6,413 nucleotides of DNA, taken from assembly GCA_022732315.1 (NCBI GenBank), contig JAIJUV010000144.1, positions 1-6,413 of the forward strand, read 5' to 3'. This stretch comes from Prevotella sp. Its GTDB lineage: Bacteria > Bacteroidota > Bacteroidia > Bacteroidales > Bacteroidaceae. Made by a program: the position numbers and the translations under genes. Position 1 is the first letter of the stretch, and the number at the start of each line of letters is the position of its first letter. The notes beneath the pieces were generated by a model, which was given only the letters and a program-made list of their open reading frames with translations, did no database searches and was not told the origin of the DNA. This document shows, in pieces, positions 1 through 5,654 of this stretch.

Positions 1-561
1 GTCCTTATCGCTGCTGGAGGTGCGCTGGAAGTTGCCTTCTACATGACTGAGCACACGGAGTTTATCCTGCTGGCTGATGACGCTGACGATGCCTTTTGCA
101 CCGCCGTAGGTATCACCGAAAAGTCCCCATCTGCCGGTAGTTCCGTTCTCCTTCTTCCGCAGCGTGATGTCGATGACTTTCTTCAGACTGCTGCATCCCT
201 TCATCACTTCGGCGTTCTGGCACACCTTGATGGTTTCTATCTCCCGAGCCTTGAAATGGTGGAGGAAGGTGGCGTAATCGAGTCCGTATTCCTGGTTGTC
301 GATGCGGATGACGAACTTGCCGTAGAGGTTGGCGAATGGATCTCCGCCGATGATGTTGTTGCCGTCGAGCGAGATGACTTCCGGGCACATCATGAGCACA
401 TCGAGGAGTGATTCTTCGCCTGTGAGTTCCATTTCTGGAATATGCATGATGTATCTGTCGCCGATATGTTCTATCGGAGCGGCCTGTGTCTGGTAAGTAG
501 TGCTGGCCATCGCGAGTGCGATGATGAGCAGGCTTTTCTTCGTACTGTTGTTTATCTTCAT
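1..561 (-). CDS. TonB-receptor-plug-like outer-membrane protein, 3' part missing
   Basis: Reading the minus strand from the ATG at 561, the frame stays open for 187 codons to the left edge, so the 3' part of the gene lies outside the window. The product begins with a signal peptide (MKINNSTKK, then the hydrophobic LLIIALAMA, probable cleavage after TQA near residue 27). The mature part reads like the plug of a TonB-dependent receptor or outer-membrane beta-barrel family protein: a 'SLLDVLMMCPEVISLDGN' start, 'GKFVIRIDNQEYGLD' in the place of the 'ilVDG' strand, 'FKAREIETIKVCQNAEVMKG' in the place of 'i..IEsIEVikdpsa', then 'VIDITLRKKENGTTGRWGLFG', like the 'INItlKk...G..G' entry to the barrel. 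No CarboxypepD_reg domain precedes the plug. A Bacteroidota-type promoter lies about 55 bases upstream. Substrate unknown. The gene is certain from the signal peptide and open frame; the family is inferred from pattern, and a non-transporting relative is possible. Confidence 0.7.
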   Translation of the reverse strand, partial: MKINNSTKKSLLIIALAMASTTYQTQAAPIEHIGDRYIMHIPEMELTGEESLLDVLMMCPEVISLDGNNIIGGDPFANLYGKFVIRIDNQEYGLDYATFLHHFKAREIETIKVCQNAEVMKGCSSLKKVIDITLRKKENGTTGRWGLFGDTYGGAKGIVSVISQQDKLRVLSHVEGNFQRTSSSDKD

Positions 562-616
562 TTTTTTCTAATTTATATTATTGGTAAAAAGGATTGCTTC
601 GCGCCAAATTTACTTG

Positions 617-648
617 CAAAGATAAGGCAAAAATCGGGGAATAACGAA
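617..648 (-). promoter_or_regulatory. Bacteroidota-type promoter for the leftward gene
   Basis: On the minus strand TATCTTTG (plus-strand CAAAGATA, 617-624) matches the TAnnTTTG -7 consensus of the primary sigma factor in Bacteroidota. At the expected distance upstream there is only a weak TTCG (645-648) instead of TTG. Transcription would start near 610, giving a leader of about 50 bases before the ATG at 561. Confidence 0.55.
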
Positions 649-674
649 ATTTGGATGAGTTTTTTTCCGTTCAA

Positions 675-739
675 TGCGTAAAAAGGGGTGTCATTGCGTA
701 AAAAAGTGGAGAACGGGGCAAAAAAAGAGGGCGTAAAAC
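675..739 (+). repeat. Phased CGTAAAAA-type direct repeats upstream of protease 1
   Basis: TGCGTAAAAA occurs exactly at 675-684 and 695-704, a period of 20 bp. Degenerate copies follow: GGGGCAAAAAA at 715-725 and GGCGTAAAAC at 730-739. The C of each unit lies at 677, 697, 719 and 732, and the last unit abuts the -33 element of the promoter. The same arrangement precedes the second protease gene. The A-tracts fall about two helical turns apart, so they may bend the DNA, act as an UP-like element, or be a regulator's direct-repeat binding sites. The repeats are seen directly; the role is inferred. Confidence 0.6.
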
Positions 740-770
740 TTGCGTGGTATTATTTTTTTACCTATCTTTG
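740..770 (+). promoter_or_regulatory. Bacteroidota-type promoter of protease 1
   Basis: A TTG at 740-742 and TATCTTTG at 763-770 are separated by 20 bp, fitting the Bacteroidota consensus (TTG at -33, TAnnTTTG at -7). Transcription should start around 775-780, leaving a leader of about 60 bases. The leader is A/T-rich, has no Shine-Dalgarno sequence, contains a 12-bp palindrome TATTATATAATA (803-814), and ends AAGAACTT before the ATG. The second protease has AAGAACTA at the same place. Confidence 0.8.
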
Positions 771-837
771 CAAATGAAGAAGAATTTTCTAAGAACTATA
801 CATATTATATAATAACCCTTAAAAAAGATAAGAACTT

Positions 838-3297
838 ATGAAGCGACTATTACACATTCAATTTCTATTGGTATTGTTGCTGGCGCTGGGATACTCTTCT
901 CTGCAGGCCAAGCGAATCACACAGTGGCAGGCTCAGCAACAGGCATACAGCTTCTGGGGAAAACAGATGCCGCAGAAGGCGAAGGCGAAGAGCCGCACGG
1001 CTACCACTGCATCGTCATCGGATGCTTACTATGTATTTAATAACGACGCAGGCGGATTCGTCATTATCGCTGGTGATGATGCCGTAACGCCAGTATTGGG
1101 CTATACCTCAACGGGATCATTTGATGCAGAAAATCTGCCTGACGGACTGAAGGATCTGCTGAAGAGCTATGAACGGCAGATTGCGGCGCTGGGCGACAAT
1201 TATGTAGCGAACCAGACTGCCACGAGAGCCGCTTTTACAGGCGAAAAACTGCTCAATACCGCAAAATGGAACCAGAATGCTCCTTTCAACAAGTATACGC
1301 CAAACAACTATGTAACAGGCTGTGTAGCAACGGCTGGAGCCATCGTAATGAAGCACCACGGATATCCTGCCAAGGGTACCGGAAGCCATTCTTATACCTG
1401 GAACGGCAAGACCCTCTCAGCCAATTTCGAGCATACTTACGATTGGGCAAGCATGCCAGCCGTATATGACGGCACCAACGATGCTGCTTTCGACGGCGTG
1501 GCAAGACTGATGGCAGACCTCGGTGTGGCAGTGGAGATGCAGTATAAGAAGGACGGAAGCGGTGCGTATATCGGCAATCTGATAACCGCCATGCAGAAAT
1601 ATTACGGCTACAGCAAGCTTTCGCATCTGATGGCAATAGAAGATGTGGGTGCTGAGGCATGGAACGGCAGACTGCGCGAGGAGATTGATGCCAACCGCCC
1701 TGTGCTCTATTCCGCATCCAGTCCTTCGGGCGGCGGACATGCCTTCGTGATTGACGGTTACAAGGACGAGAGCTTCAGCGTAAACTGGGGCTGGGGCGGC
1801 TATTGTAATGGCTTCTACCAGATAGGAGCCCTGAATCCTGAAAGCGCAGGAAAGCCAACGGGCGATAAGTATAATGTAGGTCAATCGGCAGTATTCGGCA
1901 TGGAACCTTCTGATGGCACGGAGAAAGTATCTGGCATGGGATTCATGACAAATGTAGGTCGGTTTCATATACTGAATATGAATATCACCGATGTGAAGAA
2001 GGGGCAGAAGGTTGGCATCTTCTGTGCGCCAATCGGTAATACGGGAGACCAACCGTATACCGGAGAAGTAGCCGTAGCGCTGATGAATGCGAAGGGCGAG
2101 AAACGGGAAATCGTAACATCCAGACCTCTGACTGTTGTTAATCTTGCCGCTGGCGGGTATTATTCGTCTCCGTCTTTCAATTTTGTGAGTACAGTGGATG
2201 CAGAACCGGGTGATTATCTGGCTATTGTGGCAAAGGAAAAAGGCTCTTCGGAATATATAGAGTTGTATGATTCGAACTTCGAGAGATTGCGTCTGCCGGC
2301 AACCGGATATAAGCCTCTTACGTTTGAGGTAAGTACGAAAATGGGCGACGGGGCTACATTCCAGCTAGCAGGCACGGGATATAATTCTTCCTACAATTTC
2401 TATAATGGCAAGCCGGTTATCGGTGCCTGGTACTATTATTATCTGACGGTAGATGAGGGCATCTCACAGTATTTCGTAGAATTGAACGGAAAGCTGATGG
2501 ATGATGTTAAACTGGGTACTACAGTCTATCCGAATTCTTTCAGAGGAATAGAACCGGTTTATGATCTCGTGGTGACCACTTATCGCAACTATCAGGAGAA
2601 GGAGTTGGTTATCAACCTGGAGAAGGCGGGACAGCTGAAGCAAACACTTGCCAAGGAAAACCCTGACTATCTTGTTTACAGAAATATCAAGGTGAACGGC
2701 GAGATAGACAAGCGCGACTTTGATGAGCTGGCGAGCCATTATTTCAAGAGCATCGACCTGAGCGGTGCCAAGGTGGTGGCTTATGAGGACAGCAAGGCTG
2801 ATATGGTTCCTAAATATGCATTCGAAGGCAATGCCACTCTGGAGCATTTCAAGATGCCAGCCGGTGTCAGGGAGTTGGGTTTCAACGCCTTCAGGTCTAC
2901 CAAGCTGAAGGAGATTGATTTGCCGGAGACGATAACGGAATTCGGCCGCAACACATTCTTTGCCTGCTTTGAATTGAAGGATGTATATATGCGTCATAAA
3001 GAGGCACCTTACTGGATAAGCTGGTGTGTATTTGCTAGCAAGAGCAGTAAGTTGTATCGCACGCTGCATCTCTATCCGGGCAGCAAGGCGAAGTATGATG
3101 CTCATCAGTATACCAAGAACTGGATTAAATACTTTGATAATGTGGTAGAGGATTTGGAGCCTACCGGCATCCATTCTGTAACATTGGATAAGAAGCCAGG
3201 CAATGCTGCCATTTACGACCTGAACGGCCGCCGCATAACTGAGGCTATGAAGAAGGGCGTATACATCAAGAATGGCAAGAAAATTAGCGCGAAGTAA
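838..3297 (+). CDS. Secreted C10 family (streptopain-like) cysteine protease with LRR module
   Basis: This 819-residue protein is a papain-fold cysteine protease of family C10 (SpeB, interpain A, PrtT). A Sec signal peptide spans residues 1-24 (cleavage after LQA). Residues 25-120 are a Spi-type inhibitory prodomain ('DAYYVFNNDAGGFVIIAGDD'). The catalytic domain covers about 135-357: oxyanion Gln146 in 'KWNQNAPFN', nucleophile Cys162 in 'GCVATAGAIVMKHHGYP', general base His301 in 'GGGHAFVIDGY', and 'NWGWGG' at 316-321. Residues 361-584 are beta-rich with no assigned family. Residues 585-772 form a BspA-like LRR_5 module ending 'LHLYPGSKAKYD...NWIKYFDNVVED'. Residues 776-819 are a short sorting tail (AIYDLNGRRI, KKGVYIKNGKK) of the kind linked to type IX secretion in Prevotella. 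It is probably secreted as a zymogen and matured by prodomain removal. The start is fixed by the signal peptide and by the AAGAACTT-ATG context shared with the paralogue downstream. Physiological substrate unknown; protease assignment is firm. Confidence 0.93.
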   Translation: MKRLLHIQFLLVLLLALGYSSLQAKRITQWQAQQQAYSFWGKQMPQKAKAKSRTATTASSSDAYYVFNNDAGGFVIIAGDDAVTPVLGYTSTGSFDAENLPDGLKDLLKSYERQIAALGDNYVANQTATRAAFTGEKLLNTAKWNQNAPFNKYTPNNYVTGCVATAGAIVMKHHGYPAKGTGSHSYTWNGKTLSANFEHTYDWASMPAVYDGTNDAAFDGVARLMADLGVAVEMQYKKDGSGAYIGNLITAMQKYYGYSKLSHLMAIEDVGAEAWNGRLREEIDANRPVLYSASSPSGGGHAFVIDGYKDESFSVNWGWGGYCNGFYQIGALNPESAGKPTGDKYNVGQSAVFGMEPSDGTEKVSGMGFMTNVGRFHILNMNITDVKKGQKVGIFCAPIGNTGDQPYTGEVAVALMNAKGEKREIVTSRPLTVVNLAAGGYYSSPSFNFVSTVDAEPGDYLAIVAKEKGSSEYIELYDSNFERLRLPATGYKPLTFEVSTKMGDGATFQLAGTGYNSSYNFYNGKPVIGAWYYYYLTVDEGISQYFVELNGKLMDDVKLGTTVYPNSFRGIEPVYDLVVTTYRNYQEKELVINLEKAGQLKQTLAKENPDYLVYRNIKVNGEIDKRDFDELASHYFKSIDLSGAKVVAYEDSKADMVPKYAFEGNATLEHFKMPAGVRELGFNAFRSTKLKEIDLPETITEFGRNTFFACFELKDVYMRHKEAPYWISWCVFASKSSKLYRTLHLYPGSKAKYDAHQYTKNWIKYFDNVVEDLEPTGIHSVTLDKKPGNAAIYDLNGRRITEAMKKGVYIKNGKKISAK
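2590..3153 (+). other. LRR module present only in protease 1
   Basis: This in-frame 564-bp segment encodes residues 585-772. It has no counterpart in the paralogue, whose sequence passes directly from 'TYRN' (residue 584) to 'LESTGIHSV', matching 'LEPTGIHSV' from residue 773 here. The content is BspA-like: 'FKSIDLSGAKVVAYE', 'YAFEGNATLEHFKMPAGV', 'NAFRSTKLKEIDLPETI', 'NTFFACFELKDVYM', then the usual terminal 'YPGSKAKYDAHQ...W' cap. Such LRRs generally mediate binding to proteins or surfaces. Whether it was gained here or lost from the paralogue cannot be told from the window. Confidence 0.85.
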
Positions 3298-3332
3298 TGT
3301 TGAGTGTTGAATGTTGAATGTTGAGTGTTGAA
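3298..3332 (+). repeat. Heptamer tandem repeat TGTTGAR x5 after protease 1
   Basis: Immediately after the TAA stop come five perfect tandem copies of TGTTGAR, with the seventh base running G, A, A, G, A. The run ends 20 bases before the terminator stem. It lies in the 3' untranslated region. Because 7 is not a multiple of 3, the TGA in each unit puts stops in all three forward frames. Confidence 0.9.
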
Positions 3333-3352
3333 TATTACAATTAAAAGATAGG

Positions 3353-3392
3353 AATCCCCTGGTGCTTTCTGTGGCATCAGGGGATTTTTTTT
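3353..3392 (+). terminator. Intrinsic terminator of protease 1
   Basis: AATCCCCTGGTGC (3353-3365) pairs with GCATCAGGGGATT (3374-3386), a 13-bp stem with one G-U pair, around the loop TTTCTGTG, followed by a T run to 3392. The structure recurs almost unchanged after the second protease. Confidence 0.92.
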
Positions 3393-3400
3393 CGCTTAAT

Positions 3401-3463
3401 ACGTAAAAAGAGGGGGCAATACATAAAAAATGAGGGTAGGGACGAAAAAAAGTGCGAAAAAAC
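3401..3463 (+). repeat. Phased CGTAAAAA-type direct repeats upstream of protease 2
   Basis: ACGTAAAAAG (3401-3410), ACATAAAAAA (3421-3430), GACGAAAAAA (3441-3450) and TGCGAAAAAAC (3453-3463) reproduce the array in front of the first protease. Successive Cs are at 3402, 3422, 3443 and 3455, so the spacings are 20, 21 and 12; the upstream array has 20, 22 and 13. The array starts only nine bases after the terminator T run and ends at the -33 element. Conservation of spacing over sequence points to a position-dependent function, which is inferred. Confidence 0.6.
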
Positions 3464-3494
3464 TTGTTTGGTACGAATATTTTTCTTATATTTG
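3464..3494 (+). promoter_or_regulatory. Bacteroidota-type promoter of protease 2
   Basis: TTG at 3464-3466 and TATATTTG at 3487-3494 are again separated by 20 bp, and both elements keep the same flanks as the first promoter (AC before TTG, CA after TTTG). With a strong terminator just upstream, this promoter should make the second protease an independent transcription unit. Transcription would start near 3500, leaving a leader of about 140 bases, more than twice that of the first gene. Confidence 0.82.
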
Positions 3495-3575
3495 CAGCAG
3501 AACAAAGTATTTAAAAAACTACAGAAGCCCGATATTCAGGCAGGGCTTATTCAGGTGGATTTATACAAGTGAACT

Positions 3576-3611
3576 TATATTAGGATATATATTAGGATAT
3601 ATAGAGGATAT
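3576..3611 (+). repeat. 12-bp tandem repeat in the leader of protease 2
   Basis: Two exact copies of TATATTAGGATA (3576-3587, 3588-3599) are followed by a degenerate third, TATAGAGGATAT (3600-3611). They lie 28 bases upstream of the ATG, in the leader mRNA, and have no counterpart in front of the first protease. The rest of this leader (about 3500-3575) shows no recognisable riboswitch or coding sequence. Repeats of this kind can vary in copy number, but nothing shows that this one does. Confidence 0.75.
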
Positions 3612-3639
3612 TTAGTAAATTATTAAACAACAAGAACTA

Positions 3640-5535
3640 ATGAAACGAAAATTACACTTTAAAAACATATTGGCATTGTTGCTGCTGCTGGTATATTCTC
3701 CTTCGGAGGCTAAGCGGATAACTCAATGGCAGGCACAGCAGCAGGCTTATAGCTTCTGGGGAAAACAGATGCCGCAGAAAGCTAGAGCCAAGAGCAGAAC
3801 GGCTAATACCGCATCGCGCTCTGATGCTTATTATGTTTTCAACAATGACGCAGGCGGATTCGTCATTATAGCAGGTGACGACGCAGTAGCGCCAGTTTTG
3901 GGGTATACCTCAACAGGAACATTTGATGCAGGAAATCTGCCCGACGGATTGAAGGACCTGCTCAAGAGTTATGAACGGCAGATAGCAGCGCTGGCTAACA
4001 GCAATCAGGCGAACCAGACTGCCACAAGAACCGGTTTCAGCGGCGAAAAGCTGCTCAATACCGCGAAATGGGACCAGATGGCTCCATTCAACAAGTACAC
4101 GCCAAACAAATATCCGGTTGGCTGTGCGGCTACGGCTGGTGCCATCGTGATGCAGTATCACGGTTATCCTGCCAAGGGCACCGGAAGCCATTCCTATAAA
4201 TGGGACGGCAAGACCCTGACTGCCCAATTCGAGCACGAATATGATTGGGCAAACATGCCTGCGCGATATGACGGAACCAACGCTGCTGACTTCGACGGCG
4301 TGGCAAGGCTCATGTCAGACCTCGGTGTGGCTGTGGATATGCAGTATACTGAAGACGGTAGCGGTTCGTATATAAGCGATCTGGTGGCCGCCATGCAGAA
4401 GTATTTCGGCTACAGCAAGATTTCGCATCAGATGTCAATAGAAGCTGGGAGCGCAGAGGAATGGAACGAAAAGTTGCGCGGAGAGATTGATGCCAACCGT
4501 CCTGTGCTCTATGCTGCATTCGACTCTATTGGCGGCGGTCATGCCTTCGTGATAGATGGTTATAAGGACGATAGCTTCAGCGTAAACTGGGGCTGGGGCG
4601 GTCTTTGCAACGGGTTCTACCATATAGGAGCCCTCAATCCGCAAAACGAAGAAGGAAAGCCAGTTGCCAGTCGGTATAACGTTGGCCAGATGGCAGTATT
4701 CGGCATGGAGCCATCTGACGGAAAGGAAAAAATCTCTGATATGAGATTCACGAAGATGACTGACTATCTTCAGGAAATGAATATGAATGTTACTGATGTG
4801 AAGAAGGGACAGAAATGTATCGTCTTTTCAGTACCAATCAAAAATGAAGGAAAACAGAACTTTGACGGAGTACTTGCCATGGCTCTGATGAATGCTAAGG
4901 GCGAGATTCGGGAGATTATATCATCCGGCACCAAGACGGTTAAAGATTTTGGACGGGGCTACATCTATCCTAAATTGGTCTTTACGGTTCTGAGTACTGT
5001 AGATGCAGAACCGGGTGATTATCTGGCTGTTGTGGCTAAGAGAAATGGCTCGGAGGAGTATATGGAACTGTATGGTCAGGACTTTGAGAGACTGCGTCTG
5101 CCGGCAACCGGATACGAACCTCGCACATTTGAGGTGAGAACCAAAATAGGAGAAGGTGTAACATTCGAGGAAGCAGGAAGCCAGTATAATCCTTCCCGCA
5201 ATTTCTATAATGGCAAACCTGTCATCGGCTCCACTTATTACTATTATCTGACGGTGGATGAAGGCGTATCAAAGTATTATGCACTGGTGGATGGTAAATT
5301 GGCTGAAAACATCGTGTTTGGTGCTGGATGCGTGAACAGCGTAAGAGGTCTTGAACCGGTTTATGAACTCGAGGTAAGGACTTACCGCAACCTGGAGTCT
5401 ACCGGCATCCATTCTGTAACATCGGATCAGGAGCCAGACAATGCTGCCATTTATGACCTGAGCGGCCGCCGCATTACGGGGGCTATGAAGAAGGGTATAT
5501 ACATCAAGAATGGCAAGAAATTCTGCGTGAGATAG
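3640..5535 (+). CDS. Secreted C10 family (streptopain-like) cysteine protease, short paralogue
   Basis: This 631-residue protein is a collinear paralogue of the protease upstream. It has a signal peptide at 1-24 (cleavage after SEA), a Spi-type prodomain at 25-120, and a C10 catalytic domain at about 135-358. The catalytic residues sit at the same positions as in the first copy: Gln146 (KWDQMAPFN), Cys162 (GCAATAGAIVMQYHGYP), His301 (GGGHAFVIDGY) and NWGWGG at 316-321. A beta-rich region (361-584) follows and then, without any LRR module, the sorting tail 'TGIHSV...AIYDLSGRRI...KKGIYIKNGKK'. By hand count the prodomain is about 92% identical to the first copy and residues 121-360 about 75%. 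Because active site, prodomain and sorting tail are all intact, it should be a working secreted zymogen and not a truncated remnant. It has its own promoter and terminator. The start is fixed by the signal peptide and by AAGAACTA-ATG. Substrate unknown. Confidence 0.93.
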   Translation: MKRKLHFKNILALLLLLVYSPSEAKRITQWQAQQQAYSFWGKQMPQKARAKSRTANTASRSDAYYVFNNDAGGFVIIAGDDAVAPVLGYTSTGTFDAGNLPDGLKDLLKSYERQIAALANSNQANQTATRTGFSGEKLLNTAKWDQMAPFNKYTPNKYPVGCAATAGAIVMQYHGYPAKGTGSHSYKWDGKTLTAQFEHEYDWANMPARYDGTNAADFDGVARLMSDLGVAVDMQYTEDGSGSYISDLVAAMQKYFGYSKISHQMSIEAGSAEEWNEKLRGEIDANRPVLYAAFDSIGGGHAFVIDGYKDDSFSVNWGWGGLCNGFYHIGALNPQNEEGKPVASRYNVGQMAVFGMEPSDGKEKISDMRFTKMTDYLQEMNMNVTDVKKGQKCIVFSVPIKNEGKQNFDGVLAMALMNAKGEIREIISSGTKTVKDFGRGYIYPKLVFTVLSTVDAEPGDYLAVVAKRNGSEEYMELYGQDFERLRLPATGYEPRTFEVRTKIGEGVTFEEAGSQYNPSRNFYNGKPVIGSTYYYYLTVDEGVSKYYALVDGKLAENIVFGAGCVNSVRGLEPVYELEVRTYRNLESTGIHSVTSDQEPDNAAIYDLSGRRITGAMKKGIYIKNGKKFCVR

Positions 5536-5591
5536 TGATTAGTGATTAATGATTAGTGATTAATGATTAGTGATTAATGATTAGTGATTAT
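5536..5591 (+). repeat. Heptamer tandem repeat TGATTAR x8 after protease 2
   Basis: Directly after the TAG stop are eight tandem heptamers: seven TGATTAG/TGATTAA in strict alternation, so the true unit is the 14-mer TGATTAGTGATTAA, and a last TGATTAT. The run sits at the same relative place as the TGTTGAR run of the first gene but has a different core sequence. It carries stops in all three forward frames. Confidence 0.92.
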
Positions 5592-5609
5592 TACGATTAC
5601 TGATAATAT

Positions 5610-5650
5610 AAAAATCCCCTGGTGACTTTGTGGCATCAGGGGATTTTTTT
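5610..5650. terminator. Bidirectional terminator between protease 2 and the AEC permease
   Basis: AAAAATCCCCTGGTG (5610-5624) pairs with CATCAGGGGATTTTT (5634-5648), a 15-bp stem with one G-U pair, around the loop ACTTTGTGG, with T residues to 5650. The A run on the left gives a U run on the minus strand, so the hairpin can also end the convergent permease gene, whose stop lies at 5655. Stem and loop closely match the terminator after the first protease. Confidence 0.9.
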
Positions 5651-5654
5651 CTCG

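Noticed and set aside
43..411. Open frame of 122 codons on the plus strand, with another of 91 codons at 113-388 on the minus strand
   Set aside because: Both overlap the minus-strand gene 561-1, which has a signal peptide and a plug-like protein pattern and is simply cut by the left edge. The two frames are shadows.
442..681. 79-codon plus-strand frame across the divergent intergenic region
   Set aside because: It overlaps the start of the leftward gene and its promoter, has no start context, and gives no recognisable protein.
803..814. Palindrome TATTATATAATA in the leader of the first protease as an operator
   Set aside because: It is pure A/T in an A/T-rich leader and not conserved before the second copy, so chance is enough to explain it.
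1117..3174. Long minus-strand frames opposite the first protease (up to 236 codons), and similar ones opposite the second
   Set aside because: They lack plausible composition and start signals and lie opposite a coding frame with clear C10 motifs.
3298..3332. Heptamer runs as CRISPR repeats or insertion-sequence ends
   Set aside because: Units are 7 bp with no spacers, there are no inverted terminal repeats, and no transposase or cas gene is present.
3430..3615. 61-codon plus-strand frame that could be a leader peptide for the second protease
   Set aside because: Its ATG lies upstream of the -33/-7 promoter elements, so it would not be on the transcript, and its C-terminal part is just the translated 12-bp repeat.
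3640..5535. The shorter protease as a truncated pseudogene of the longer one
   Set aside because: It retains signal peptide, prodomain, all catalytic residues and the C-terminal sorting tail; only an internal module is absent, and it has its own promoter.
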